Shown piece by piece: positions 17,389 through 26,512 of a stretch of 64,000 bases of DNA; positions within the stretch are counted from its first letter, which is position 1, and every line of letters starts with the position of its first letter. The stretch is from contig DATJPT010000019.1 of the NCBI GenBank assembly GCA_035506275.1, positions 422,231-486,230 on the forward strand, in the 5' to 3' direction. The position numbers and the translations under genes were made by a program. Under the pieces are notes generated by a model. It had not been told where the DNA came from and did no database searches. It was given only the letters and a program-made list of their open reading frames with translations. The DNA comes from Bacteroidota bacterium (lineage in GTDB: Bacteria; Bacteroidota; Ignavibacteria; UBA10030; UBA8401).

Positions 17389-17814
17389 TTATGCGCCCGT
17401 CGGCGGATGCCTTGTATTCATTTTGAGTTCAACAAATGAAATTATTCCCCCGCCGGCAACTCCTAGCAAAGTCATTCTTGTTGCTTCTCTAACAACGAGA
17501 GGGAATGGAATATCGAACATTGCATACCAAGAGAGAAATTGAGATAATCCGGTTAAAAGTCCAAGAATCGCCCCGATGGTAATCCCGGATTTTACGCTTC
17601 GCTTTTGGTGCGGGACATGAAGGTAGAAGAAGCCGATGACGATGGCGAAAGCAAGTTGAGAGAAAAAAATGGAGAGAAGGTGCGGAGCATCTTCTAGGAC
17701 CGCATGAAGATCTCTAAACGAATCAGCACTGACGGTACTGTTCCAGAATCGTTCAACGGAAAACTGAGCTATCGAAGCGCCGGCAACGCCCGCATACAGC
17801 CAAATTCGTTTCAT
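17389..17814 (-). CDS. small four-helix membrane protein, unknown function
   Basis: About 141 residues from the ATG at 17812-17814 (a GTG at 17839-17841 would add nine). Four hydrophobic segments are visible: LYAGVAGASIAQF, LLSIFFSQLAFAIVIGFFYL, GITIGAILGLLTGL and TLLGVAGGGIISFVEL. No motif was recognised. Neither start has a good ribosome site. Confidence 0.6.
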   Translation of the reverse strand: MKRIWLYAGVAGASIAQFSVERFWNSTVSADSFRDLHAVLEDAPHLLSIFFSQLAFAIVIGFFYLHVPHQKRSVKSGITIGAILGLLTGLSQFLSWYAMFDIPFPLVVREATRMTLLGVAGGGIISFVELKMNTRHPPTGA

Positions 17815-17866
17815 AGAGTTTCGGAGGGATGGGAATCTCACAAGCGAGAACTTTTCTCATAATGTG

Positions 17867-18508
17867 TCACACATTCTTTTTTCCGGCCAGCAACGCAAAT
17901 TCCCGCCACTTCCAGTAACAATCGGCATTATCGAAACCGATCTCTCGCAGCCATTGAAGCTGAAGTTCGACGCTGGCGCATTTGTTGGACGGGTCCTCAT
18001 TTGCAGCATCCATTCCGATCGCAGCGTAGAAATCTTCGTGAAGAGAGAACGTTGGCGATGAGACATGCTCAAGGTTGCAGAATATTCCGCCTGGCTTGAG
18101 CATCAAAAAGATCTCGCTGTAAAGGTTATATTTTCTCTTGTCGGCGACATGATGAATCGCCAGGCTTGAAACGATTGCATCGAAGAGCCCGAGCTTCGGC
18201 AGCGGAAAATCAAAATTATGCTCGATCACAGAAACGGCCGGGTCGTTGGTGAAACGCTCTCTCGCAGCTGCGAGCATTGTGGGAGAGAAATCGAGCGCAA
18301 CACCCTCGACGCCGGGGCGCGCTTCTTTTACGATTGCCAGCAGACGTCCGTCTCCCGTGCCTACGTCAAGCACTCGTCTGAGAGAAGGCGGCAACAGCTC
18401 GACAATGACAGCCTCTCCTTCGGCCCGATGGGGAAACGTGTCTGCTCTCGCCAGGTAGTTGAGTGCGTGGCCGGCGTTCGTGTATTCATTGTCGTTTGAG
18501 TTATCCAT
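17867..18508 (-). CDS. SAM-dependent methyltransferase (class I)
   Basis: 213 residues. Motif [13 protein letters not shown] near residue 46 binds S-adenosylmethionine, followed by [13 protein letters not shown] (acidic motif II), a [11 protein letters not shown] motif and [13 protein letters not shown]. The C-terminal [13 protein letters not shown] resembles small ubiquinone/tellurite-type methyltransferases. Substrate unknown. Its start lies 8 bp from the stop of the pentapeptide-repeat gene, so the two are probably co-transcribed. Confidence 0.85.
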   Translation of the reverse strand: MDNSNDNEYTNAGHALNYLARADTFPHRAEGEAVIVELLPPSLRRVLDVGTGDGRLLAIVKEARPGVEGVALDFSPTMLAAARERFTNDPAVSVIEHNFDFPLPKLGLFDAIVSSLAIHHVADKRKYNLYSEIFLMLKPGGIFCNLEHVSSPTFSLHEDFYAAIGMDAANEDPSNKCASVELQLQWLREIGFDNADCYWKWREFALLAGKKNV

Positions 18509-18516
18509 GGATCATT

Positions 18517-19089
18517 CTAGTCGATTTCAATATTGTATTTTCCCAGAAGGCCGGCAATTCCGGCAGCCGAAAATTTAGCCTTTGTCAGCCGATTTCGTTC
18601 AGGGTCGATCGCATAGTTGAATGACGTGCGGAGGTCGGCTTTGGCAAGAACGGTCCTGTCGAATTTTGCCCCGCTGAGGTCGCAGTGTTCGAAGAGCGCT
18701 CCGGTCAGGTCGCACTCGGTAAAATCGACTTCATGCAGGGAGCATTTCCGAAAGCGGGTTTTCTTCAAGCTAAGCTTGTAAAAACAGGAGAGGTCGAGGA
18801 TGCAATTTTCAAAGTCGACGGTGAAAATGAAGTTATTGCATTGTTCAAAATGGAGCCCGAGCAGTTTGCATTCTTTGAAGCACGCTCCCCGCAGCACGGT
18901 CTTCGCCAGCGCCGCAATGCTGAAATCGCAACCGATGAACGTGCATTCCGAAAAAATAATGTTGGAGAGGTTTGTTTTCGAAAAAGAACAATGTTCGAAC
19001 GTGCAATCCTCGAAATTGTCCGTGACCCGACCTTGTTTGGAAAAATCGACCTTGGTTAATTTTGTTTCCTGCACGGCGGCTTGGTTCAT
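18517..19089 (-). CDS. pentapeptide-repeat protein
   Basis: 190 residues made almost wholly of pentapeptide repeats with centre Leu/Phe (NLSNI, CTFIG, CDFSI, VDFTE, CDLTGALFEHCDLSG), which fold into a right-handed quadrilateral beta-helix. Unusually Cys-rich (around 20 Cys). Some members (Qnr, MfpA) protect DNA gyrase, but nothing here shows that specificity. It lies 15 bp after the phosphoesterase gene on the same strand. Confidence 0.88.
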   Translation of the reverse strand: MNQAAVQETKLTKVDFSKQGRVTDNFEDCTFEHCSFSKTNLSNIIFSECTFIGCDFSIAALAKTVLRGACFKECKLLGLHFEQCNNFIFTVDFENCILDLSCFYKLSLKKTRFRKCSLHEVDFTECDLTGALFEHCDLSGAKFDRTVLAKADLRTSFNYAIDPERNRLTKAKFSAAGIAGLLGKYNIEID

Positions 19090-19104
19090 GCTGAGGTCCG
19101 AAGA

Positions 19105-19845
19105 TTATTGCGCGACGAAACCGGTTTTCAGAGCGAATGCCCAATCTTGGCGGCCGTTGTGTGCCGCTCGCGTTGCTGCCTGCTCCCAGTCGTATTGAAC
19201 GGCAATCAATTCCACACTCCATAGCTTGTCGAATCGCAAGATTGCGTAACGGGCATGCGGCGAGCCCGATTCGATCACATGAGGATCAGGAAGCTCGTCT
19301 TTGTACGCGGGGAGCCCGACGCTGCCCGGGTTGACGATAAGGACACCCTCTTCCGCTTCAACTGCCCGCTGTATATGGGTATGCCCGCAGAGCATGATGC
19401 GGGATCGTGAGCTGCCGAGCCTCTTGCTGATCTCATCTTTCGAGGCAAGGACTGCTCTGCCGTGGCTGATCGTTTCCAGCATGTATTCCGTATCATTCGA
19501 CGGTGTTCCGTGAAAAAGGAAAACTTCCTTATCCAACGCTGCTGTCGGCGGCAGTTGTTCCAGCCACTTCTTTTCTTCGGCATGCAGAGATTTGAAGGCG
19601 TATGCGTCGGACAATCCGTGCTTGCGTGGATCGTTCTTCACCAGCTGCCGGTCGTGATTCCCCGAAATCTGGGTCCATGCTTGCTTCATTAAAAATTGAA
19701 TCGTCTCCCCCGGCCACAACGGGCCGGAAACGTGGTCGCCAAGATTAACCACCGCATCGACACGCCTTTTGGTAAGATCAGCGACAACCGCTTGAAGGGC
19801 GAGTATGTTGCCGTGGATATCGGATAGCGCCGCTATGGTTTTCAT
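19105..19845 (-). CDS. calcineurin-like metallophosphoesterase
   Basis: 246 residues with the complete two-metal site: SDIHGN (D8, H10), NLGDHVSGP, ISGNHDRQL and MLCGHTHIQ, plus a later VNPGSVGLP, as in YfcE/ApaH-like phosphodiesterases. The C-terminal ~40 residues (LWSVELIAVQYDWEQAATRA) match the subgroup seen in environmental bacteria. Likely cytosolic; substrate unknown. First gene of a three-gene minus-strand set with the pentapeptide protein and methyltransferase. Confidence 0.9.
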   Translation of the reverse strand: MKTIAALSDIHGNILALQAVVADLTKRRVDAVVNLGDHVSGPLWPGETIQFLMKQAWTQISGNHDRQLVKNDPRKHGLSDAYAFKSLHAEEKKWLEQLPPTAALDKEVFLFHGTPSNDTEYMLETISHGRAVLASKDEISKRLGSSRSRIMLCGHTHIQRAVEAEEGVLIVNPGSVGLPAYKDELPDPHVIESGSPHARYAILRFDKLWSVELIAVQYDWEQAATRAAHNGRQDWAFALKTGFVAQ

Positions 19846-19887
19846 TTCACAAAAAGGGAATGTTCGGTCCGCCGACGCAGTGAAAGT

Positions 19888-20778
19888 TCAATCGAGCACT
19901 CCGACAATCGTTCCTGAGGGCGCGAGAAAATATTTCGTTCCCTTTACCCAATCGTACCGGATAAGCATGGCTTTTCCTTTTTTCGAATGCGTGAAATCCG
20001 TGTATCCGATGTACAGGCTTCTCCCATGGGCAATGCAGCTGTTGACATCTTCCTTTTCCTTGAACACACGTGCGGTTCTGCCGGGGCGGCAGATGAACAC
20101 GTTCGTCGGAGGTCCTTCGAATTCTTCGAACATCGAACGGCCATCGTCTTCGCAGACGAACGCGCGGATGCTGTCATCCAGAAAAAGCATTTGCGCGCCG
20201 GGAACAGTGAACTCCATCAAACTATCGGGAGGCGTAAACTCCCTTCTGAACTGGCCGTGAAGGTCCGCCTCGATGACCTTGTTCATCGTTTGAAAGAGGA
20301 GGAGGGAGTCCGTCTGCCACGCAAAAGCATTATAGCTGTTTCCCGCAGCTGCCGGAGCGACGTCATACGCGATGGTTCGCGTGATGCGGTCAAAGACAGC
20401 CGTTTTCCACTCTCCTTTGTCCGGAAGATAGCTGAACGCAATCAGGCGATCGGACGGCGAGATGATCGCCCCAAAGTTGAACTTTGTGCCGGACGGGATG
20501 ATCGAAATCGATCCTTCCTTCACCGAAAAATACCCGACTTCCCGTTCTGGACGGGATTCATCCGCAACAGCAGATTTGGTGAAACAGATGAAGGAACCAT
20601 CCAGGCTCACGGAGACATCCTGGATCATGAACGGCGCTTGCCAAATGGTATCCTGTTCGTTGTCTCCTTCCGACCACCGGATGATAGTTGAGTCTTTTTG
20701 GAAGTAAAGATCATCGGCATCGCTTTGTGAGATCAGCGTAAGTGAACTCAACGCCAGCGCAAGCAAAGTGCGGCGCAT
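19888..20778 (-). CDS. exported propeller-like protein, unknown function
   Basis: 296 residues from the ATG at 20776-20778 with AAAGGA upstream; the signal peptide is RRTLLALALSSLTLISQSDA. The body contains weak WD/PD40-like blades: VSVSLDGSFICFTKS, IISPSDRLIAFSYLP, NAFAWQTDSLLLFQ, ADLHGQFRREF. No catalytic motif. The frame is open for 44 more codons upstream, but the signal peptide fixes the start. Confidence 0.65.
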   Translation of the reverse strand: MRRTLLALALSSLTLISQSDADDLYFQKDSTIIRWSEGDNEQDTIWQAPFMIQDVSVSLDGSFICFTKSAVADESRPEREVGYFSVKEGSISIIPSGTKFNFGAIISPSDRLIAFSYLPDKGEWKTAVFDRITRTIAYDVAPAAAGNSYNAFAWQTDSLLLFQTMNKVIEADLHGQFRREFTPPDSLMEFTVPGAQMLFLDDSIRAFVCEDDGRSMFEEFEGPPTNVFICRPGRTARVFKEKEDVNSCIAHGRSLYIGYTDFTHSKKGKAMLIRYDWVKGTKYFLAPSGTIVGVLD

Positions 20779-21006
20779 CGCAGTCCTTTCGAAATGGCGT
20801 GATAGCGGCAAATAGATATGCGGTTGATCAAAGATCCATTGAGGAAAAACAGGAAGAAACCTCGTACGTCTCGGCTCCGCATTCCCTCTTGACATTGGGT
20901 TCAACGGCAAAAATTCCCTGTGACTATGATAGCATATTTTTACGGAGTTTGCAATCTGATATTCCCGCCGCAGTTACAGCAGGTAAGTTCTCTCCGCTGA
21001 TCGTAG

Positions 21007-21504
21007 CTATGCAGGGACCGACGCCGCTTCCGCATGGTGAGGGGTATGCAACGTAATGAACTCGGCCAATTGAGCGCTTGTGCCGTTTCCTATCCACCGT
21101 GCCTCGCCGATCTGAATAACGGGGAGGGAGCGGATTCCTGTTGAAACGAGCAATTCCGGTTTGAAGGTCACGTCGGCTTCGCGAAGCTCAAACGACATTC
21201 GCGACTGAAGTTCGATCAGCCTTCGCTTGACGATCGGGCAGAAGGGGCATCCAAGGCCCGTATAGAGGGTCACTTTAACTCCGGAAGGAGCCACGTGTTC
21301 TGCGGGACGATCTTCAACAGACCCGTATCCCATGTAGCGGGAAATAGAAGGGAAGAGCCGGACGTAGAGCCAAAGAAAAAAGAGAATGAATAAAGGCCAC
21401 AGGGCCGCTTGAACAAAGCTCCTTTCGTACACATAATAACAAAGGCCGCACACGGCGAAGATCCAGCTTCCGTAGACAAATGAAATATGACATTGTTGCT
21501 TCAT
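21007..21504 (-). CDS. membrane protein with C-terminal glutaredoxin-like domain
   Basis: 165 residues from the ATG at 21502-21504 (AAAGGA upstream). Two or three membrane helices fill the first half (SWIFAVCGLCYYVY, AALWPLFILFFLWLYVRLF). The second half is a thioredoxin-fold domain with active site GCPFCPIVKRRL (CPFC), cis-Pro segment IRSLPVIQIG and GNGTSAQLAEFI. A membrane-tethered dithiol redox protein; partner unknown. Confidence 0.75.
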   Translation of the reverse strand: MKQQCHISFVYGSWIFAVCGLCYYVYERSFVQAALWPLFILFFLWLYVRLFPSISRYMGYGSVEDRPAEHVAPSGVKVTLYTGLGCPFCPIVKRRLIELQSRMSFELREADVTFKPELLVSTGIRSLPVIQIGEARWIGNGTSAQLAEFITLHTPHHAEAASVPA

Positions 21505-21610
21505 GATGATTCCTTTCAAGTGCGCGCATTTGCATCGAAGATGGCCGCCGCGCGCGGATTGAGAACGGCACAAACCAGAGCTCAAGCTGAACACATTGAA
21601 CTACCGCCAG

Positions 21611-22036
21611 TCAGGGATGATTGACCGGTATTGAAAATCGCTCATAAACATCTGCGTCGACTCTTGTCGGCTTAAATGTTTTCAAGTTGATCGGGCACCA
21701 GAGTGATCGGGCGCGCGCGAGCGTTTTCATGTCGGCGGCCCGAAGCAATTCTGTGTGCCGTTCAAAAATGTTCTTCTCGGCCGCCCCCACCCAGGTGCGT
21801 GCAATAATCTTGTCTCCCAGCCGGGTCGAGTTCACGTAGTCGATCTCATGGCGGACAACAACCCAGCCGATTGTCTCTTTTTGGGCGGCAGTTGCAGCTG
21901 CATTCCAGTGGGCGGTTGCCACTTCCTGCACCCACCGCACATAGACAACGTTGTTCACGTGATCGAATTGGTCAATATCTTCAGGTCGGACTGCAATGAC
22001 CTCTTCAAATCGTTCTGCGGCCTGATGTGCTGCCAT
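21611..22036 (-). CDS. acyl-CoA thioesterase, 4HBT/YbgC hot-dog family
   Basis: 141 residues. The hot-dog signature VRPEDIDQFDHVNNVVYVRWVQE contains the catalytic Asp (family DxxGHVNN-type motif, here DQFDHVNN), followed by VVVRHEIDYVNSTRLGDKI. It would hydrolyse a small acyl-CoA thioester. The C-terminal LWCPINLKTFKPTRV is typical of the group. Substrate not predictable. Confidence 0.85.
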   Translation of the reverse strand: MAAHQAAERFEEVIAVRPEDIDQFDHVNNVVYVRWVQEVATAHWNAAATAAQKETIGWVVVRHEIDYVNSTRLGDKIIARTWVGAAEKNIFERHTELLRAADMKTLARARSLWCPINLKTFKPTRVDADVYERFSIPVNHP

Positions 22037-22073
22037 ACGATTGACGTTCCTTCCCCTTTTTCTGTACGGTGCG

Positions 22074-22490
22074 CTAGTTTCTCACTTTTATTGCGGTGAG
22101 TGTGACAATATCGTTGACGTCGGCTTTTTTTCTTACCTCCAACCGAAGTCCTCTTCCTTCCGCGTAACGTTTCGCATTCTTCAACTCTTGAATCATCGCC
22201 GCAGGGAGACTGCTGTGCTCGACTTGCCGCACGGCATCATCTCCAAAGACGAATGCAATCCTGAAAAACTTTTTGGAGGGAAAAAAGAAAAAAAGGTTCC
22301 GCTTTTTAAGCAGCAGTTTGAGCGTCCAGCCGGAATTTGAACCGTAGAATTTCCATTCCTCGGTCAACGGTCCGTATGTCTCCGCAAGAGCATTTCTGAT
22401 CGCTTGCCACAATTCATACGACTTGCCAAGCGTTTCCGAAAGCATCTTATCGGTCGGCTTCAACGATCTATCAGCAAAAATTCCTGGCAT
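22074..22490 (-). CDS. DUF3788-type protein
   Basis: 138 residues. EEWKFYGSNSGWTLKLLLKKRNLFFFFP and SLPAAMIQELKNAKRYAEGRGLRLEVR are characteristic of the DUF3788 family, which is related in fold to YdhG-like proteins with no known activity. Cytosolic. It lies 37 bp after the thioesterase start on the same strand. Confidence 0.7.
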   Translation of the reverse strand: MPGIFADRSLKPTDKMLSETLGKSYELWQAIRNALAETYGPLTEEWKFYGSNSGWTLKLLLKKRNLFFFFPSKKFFRIAFVFGDDAVRQVEHSSLPAAMIQELKNAKRYAEGRGLRLEVRKKADVNDIVTLTAIKVRN

Positions 22491-22518
22491 ATTATTTTAA
22501 GGACAACGGAGATGGATG

Positions 22519-22809
22519 TCAGTGACTGTGATGCAGAGACGACCAGTGGGCGTTTCGCAATTTCCAGCCTGTATTGGCAAATGAGAGCTGTCCGTCCGAT
22601 GCCATAAAGAAATTCTCTGAATGGGAGAAATACCTTAGCCATGCAGCCGGACCTTCGCCGTGCAGGTCGCGGACAATCGCATCAGCCATCCGGCGAACCC
22701 CTTCGCGCACTCCAAGCGAATCTGTCTGTGCCGCGCTGATGGACGATAGAAGGAGAATTCCGCACGCCAACGCGTTGACCAGCCTTACGATTTGTGATTT
22801 CTCATTCAT
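22519..22809 (-). pseudogene. truncated exported NTF2/DUF4440-like protein
   Basis: 96 residues. Signal peptide (LACGILLLSSISAAQ) followed by the start of an NTF2/DUF4440-like domain: MADAIVRDLHGEGPAAWLRYF and FFMASDGQLSF. The family usually continues for another ~70-90 residues, but here the frame ends soon after FANTG in an unrelated His-rich tail. Best read as a 3'-truncated gene, though a short functional protein cannot be excluded. Confidence 0.5.
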
Positions 22810-22841
22810 GTAAGATTTCAGCCAGAGGCATTCGTTGCCGG

Positions 22842-23741
22842 CTACGTCACGGGTTTTTGATCAGACGGGAGACGTTTTAACGGCACCACTCCCGCAAGGT
22901 CGCCGATCACGTTCACGAGCTCTGAATTTCCCGAGATCACCACCTTCGCGTTTTGTTCCAGGGAACTCTGGACCGTATCGAGCCTTTTCAGCAGTTGTGC
23001 GTTGCCGATAAAATACTTGTCGGCCGCCTCGTTTACCAGCCGTATTGCTTCGGCGTCTCCTTCAGCTTCGAGAATTTTGGCCTGTTTGATCCCCTCAGCT
23101 TTTTTAATTGACGCGCGTTTTTCGCCGTCGGCGGTCGTTTCTGCTGCTGTGGCAAAATCGATCGCCGCGATCTTCTCGTTCTCGGCTTTTACTATTTTAT
23201 TCATCGTATCTTGGACATCCTTCGGCGGGTCGATTTCCTTAAGCTCGGCGCGGACGATATCGATCCCCCATGAAGACGTCTCCTGGATCAGAATGCGGTG
23301 CAGTTCGTCGTTGATTTTCCCCCTCTCGCTGTTGGCCGATTTGAGGGTCAGAGTGCCGATAATGTTCCTCAACGTCGTCCGGGCGAGGTTCACGATCTGG
23401 TTATTGACATTGTTCACATTGTATTGCGAGCTCTTGACGCTTTCTTCGTCAGGTTTCACTCTGTAATAGATCTGTGCATCGACCATCGCATTCAGATTAT
23501 CGTTCGTAATAATTTCCTGCGGCTCGGCATCGATCATCTGTTCTGTCGTGTTGATCAAGTACATCCGGTCGATCATCGGGATCACCCAGTGAAACCCCGG
23601 GCCGGCAAATTTCTTATATTTGCCGAGCCTTTCGATGAGCCCCCGGTGGGTTGGCCGAATGATGCGGATCCCGATAATAAAAATCAAGATGACAACGATA
23701 CCGACGAGGAATGATGGTCCAAACATGTGCGTGTCTTCCAT
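22842..23741 (-). CDS. SPFH/Band 7 family protein (stomatin/QmcA-like)
   Basis: 299 residues: N-terminal membrane anchor (FLVGIVVILIFIIGIRII), then a Band 7 domain with GLIERLGKYKKFAGPGFHWVIP, and a long Ala/Glu/Lys helix (KRASIKKAEGIKQAKILEAEGDAEAIRL) that drives oligomer formation. These proteins form membrane microdomain scaffolds and regulate proteases. No NfeD partner is next to it. AGGGCACAATT precedes the ATG. Confidence 0.9.
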   Translation of the reverse strand: MEDTHMFGPSFLVGIVVILIFIIGIRIIRPTHRGLIERLGKYKKFAGPGFHWVIPMIDRMYLINTTEQMIDAEPQEIITNDNLNAMVDAQIYYRVKPDEESVKSSQYNVNNVNNQIVNLARTTLRNIIGTLTLKSANSERGKINDELHRILIQETSSWGIDIVRAELKEIDPPKDVQDTMNKIVKAENEKIAAIDFATAAETTADGEKRASIKKAEGIKQAKILEAEGDAEAIRLVNEAADKYFIGNAQLLKRLDTVQSSLEQNAKVVISGNSELVNVIGDLAGVVPLKRLPSDQKPVT

Positions 23742-23758
23742 AATTGTGCCCTGAGGTG

Positions 23759-24595
23759 TTAGTGTGAGTTCGATGATTGTTTCTTGTAATCCTCCAGGAG
23801 CTTCAGTGTGTGCTCAAGACCCCGTTTATCCTTCCAACCAAAATGCCCCGGGATCACAAACCGCGCCTCCGGAAAATGATGAATCACATTCATGATTGAG
23901 GCCTGCCATTCTGCGGTATTCGCATCCGCAAGATTGCCAAGATCACCTGCGTCTGAGCTTTTAACCAGACATCCCCCGTAAAGGAGCTTTTCATCATCGC
24001 ACCAAACGACGATGTTGTCTTTGGTATGTCCTTCGCCCGGATAGTAGGCGAAGAAGCGATGACCACCCACAAGGAACGTCGTGTCCTTTGTGAAGAAGTA
24101 CGCAGCCTGTTTTTCATGACGCTCTTGGCACAGATCAAACGTCAATTTGGAAGAAAATGTCGGAATTCTCTTTTGTTTCAGGAAATCGAGCCCCGCCGTT
24201 CTATCGCTGTGAAAATGCGTCGCCAGGCAGAGGACAACGTTCGATCGATGCCGGATCCGGATTGAGTCGAGCAGCGGCAGAAATTGCGTTGTATCCCACG
24301 GCGTGTCGATCATCACCGTGCCGCTGTCCGTGACGATATACATGCTGTTCGCAGGGATCAGGATTCCATCCAACATCCGTGACGTGGTGTAGACGTAACA
24401 GCCGCCGGTCACATGCGATATCACTAAGCGCGGTCCGGCCGCTTGTCCGAAGAGGGGAATCGACAAGAAGAGCAGGATGGGACTTGAGATAATCAAGAGG
24501 CGGCCGATGAACCTGAAGGAGAGAATGGAACTGTAAATGTCAGCGATCGAGGGGAAGAACTTGGGATTTTGTTTTCTGAAACACCGAGCCGTCAT
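23759..24595 (-). CDS. subclass B1 metallo-beta-lactamase
   Basis: Exported zinc hydrolase with a full B1 site: ATHFHSDRTAG (HxHxD), GEGHTKDN (third His), GGCLVKSSDAGDLGN (the B1 Cys ligand plus the conserved Lys three residues later) and PGHFGW (last His). The YGGCLVKS segment followed by DLGNLADANTAEW closely follows chromosomal enzymes of flavobacteria such as BlaB and IND, so beta-lactam hydrolysis is likely, though not shown. A hydrophobic export segment precedes FGQAAG. The start is uncertain: ATG 24593-24595 gives a long n-region, and a TTG at 24662-24664 is also in frame. Confidence 0.85.
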   Translation of the reverse strand: MTARCFRKQNPKFFPSIADIYSSILSFRFIGRLLIISSPILLFLSIPLFGQAAGPRLVISHVTGGCYVYTTSRMLDGILIPANSMYIVTDSGTVMIDTPWDTTQFLPLLDSIRIRHRSNVVLCLATHFHSDRTAGLDFLKQKRIPTFSSKLTFDLCQERHEKQAAYFFTKDTTFLVGGHRFFAYYPGEGHTKDNIVVWCDDEKLLYGGCLVKSSDAGDLGNLADANTAEWQASIMNVIHHFPEARFVIPGHFGWKDKRGLEHTLKLLEDYKKQSSNSH

Positions 24596-24821
24596 TACCA
24601 GACTTTCTTGCGGAGAAAGGATAGTTCCTAGCGGAAAAGAATCAAAAGCCCCGACAAATTGCAAAGCTCATTCACACAGAGCAATGTAGCGGTAATCGCC
24701 GGCAGAATCAAGAAGAAAAAGGAATGCCGGATAACACGCGGCGACAAGCACAAATTACCTTTTTTTATCCTGCCGGCTGACGAAAGCTTGTTTATCCAAC
24801 CCCTCGATCATCACGTGCAGA

Positions 24822-25559
24822 TCAGAAACAGGCGCCCAGGCTGAGACCGATTGTCATTTTGATTCCGCCGGAACTTATCAGAGGATCCAGGGCGGCGCGA
24901 AAATGTAGACCTCCTCCGTTCGGCTGATACCGGTACGCGATGGAAGCGACCCCGATAGGGGTAAACCCTGTGCTTGCGGATGTACTGGAGGACCCGGAGT
25001 TGAAAAAACCAACGGTACTGCTTGTTGTGGTCACCTGGCAAAACTGGAGACCTCCTCCAATCTCCAGTTTGCTATTTCCTCTGCCTTCGAGGAGATTGAC
25101 CATGATCGGAATACCAGTAAATGAAACTGACTCTGACACAAAAATGAACGGAAGGGTAAACGACCATGAGGAATATCCGATTCTGAGGGAGACATTATCG
25201 GAGACCATTCGCTCGTAGTTGAGCGAATACAGCAGACCTACTCCGGCTGCCTCAGCATACAAGGCATTCTCCGGCGGCAGCTCGACCGCCTGTGTGGCTG
25301 CAGCAGAGTCAATTTTCTGCGGATGGACAACAATAACGTCGAACGACTTTATATCGGCCCAGGGAATCGTCAACTGTTCCCCCGATTGCATTTGAATGAT
25401 GACCGGTATGCCTTCCTTTTTTTCGACAAGAGTTCCAATGACCTTGCCTCCTGACTTGAGATAGACGACATCAAACTTCTGTTGAGACATACAGATTGAA
25501 GATATCATCAAAAAGCAGGCTAGCAAGCACCAGCCGGAACGCGTTCGATTCATCGTCAT
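24822..25559 (-). CDS. exported outer-membrane-barrel-like protein
   Basis: 245 residues from the ATG at 25557-25559 with AAAGGA upstream. Signal peptide (WCLLACFLMISSICMSQQ), then a small Sm-like strand module (VYLKSGGKVIGTLVEKKEG ... IPWADIKSF), then alternating hydrophobic strands ending in Phe (MTIGLSLGACF), as in small outer-membrane beta-barrels. Function unknown. Confidence 0.65.
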   Translation of the reverse strand: MTMNRTRSGWCLLACFLMISSICMSQQKFDVVYLKSGGKVIGTLVEKKEGIPVIIQMQSGEQLTIPWADIKSFDVIVVHPQKIDSAAATQAVELPPENALYAEAAGVGLLYSLNYERMVSDNVSLRIGYSSWSFTLPFIFVSESVSFTGIPIMVNLLEGRGNSKLEIGGGLQFCQVTTTSSTVGFFNSGSSSTSASTGFTPIGVASIAYRYQPNGGGLHFRAALDPLISSGGIKMTIGLSLGACF

Positions 25560-25733
25560 GAAGTGAGATCCTTTCGAGGTGCAACCGCGGGGCCGGTTGA
25601 TATTAGGCCGTCCGGCGGATAACATGGTGAGTTCCCTGTCACGCAGCAGCATCAACCCCTGCTAAAGAAAGGGTATTTCAAAGAAAGATACGGTGATATC
25701 GAGCACATTGAAGTGTTCAAATTAAGTCGCACG

Positions 25734-25931
25734 TCACTTTGAGTGTTCCTTCTCCTTCAGAGACAAAGATCCTTGTTTTGATCGAATCCCTCTTGACAAT
25801 CCGCCGAATATCACCAGAGCGATCGCAAAAAGAAATCCGCTGACTGTTGTCGTTATCGTCTTCGTGAGAAGAAGGAGCGCAAGGAGTAAACACACCGCTA
25901 AAAATAGAATCGATGCTGTTTTTTTACTCAT
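25734..25931 (-). CDS. small two-helix membrane protein
   Basis: 65 residues with two hydrophobic helices (ILFLAVCLLLALLLLTKTI and SGFLFAIALVIFGGL) and a charged C-terminus. No family recognised. Confidence 0.55.
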   Translation of the reverse strand: MSKKTASILFLAVCLLLALLLLTKTITTTVSGFLFAIALVIFGGLSRGIRSKQGSLSLKEKEHSK

Positions 25932-25964
25932 GATATTTTCTGTCCGATCTGAACATTGAAGGAG

Positions 25965-26429
25965 CTAATGCTGTTCCGGAAGGATCATTTTCTTGAAACA
26001 GACGCTGTTTTCAATCCCTGCATATTGGCCATAATTTGGTACCCGGGAATATCCATTCTTTTCATACAGTCTGATCGCTTCGGGCTGCTTTTTCCCAGTC
26101 TCAAGAATGCACTTCGAGTATGACAGCTCAGCAGCCCATTGCTCCAACTCCCTGAGAACGTCGGTCGCAATTCCTTTCCCGCGCCGGTTGGGGAGCGTAT
26201 ACATCCTTTTCACTTCCATGGTATCGGATGCATATTCTTTGATCGCCCCGCATCCGACCGGTACTGCATCTTCATACGCAACCACGACATATTTGATCTT
26301 ATCGATCTTATTGAATTGCGCATAAAATCCATGATCCTTGCCATCCCGCTTCGCTAAATCAGCGTCGAGCTCGCGCACCAATTTCACGAAGTCCTTATTT
26401 TCCGAGTCCGTTCTGATTATGGTTGCCAT
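25965..26429 (-). CDS. GNAT family N-acetyltransferase
   Basis: 154 residues from the ATG at 26427-26429. Acetyl-CoA site VKRMYTLPNRRGKGIATDVLRELEQWA and C-terminal PEAIRLYEKNGYSRVPNYG, as in small-molecule acetyltransferases of the PA4866 type. Substrate unknown. An in-frame ATG 14 codons upstream is less likely because the family starts at the TIIRTDSENKDF strand. Confidence 0.88.
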   Translation of the reverse strand: MATIIRTDSENKDFVKLVRELDADLAKRDGKDHGFYAQFNKIDKIKYVVVAYEDAVPVGCGAIKEYASDTMEVKRMYTLPNRRGKGIATDVLRELEQWAAELSYSKCILETGKKQPEAIRLYEKNGYSRVPNYGQYAGIENSVCFKKMILPEQH

Positions 26430-26512
26430 TGTTGCGAGAGAAATGGTTAGAGGGAGGGCGTCATTGAACACCGCACCGACATCTCTGCATCTTTCGGATT
26501 CAAGGTCCCGGT

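Noticed and set aside
24699..24778. complementary GCCGGCAG / CTGCCGGC arms
   Set aside because: About 65 bp apart with no T-run after them; not a convincing terminator.
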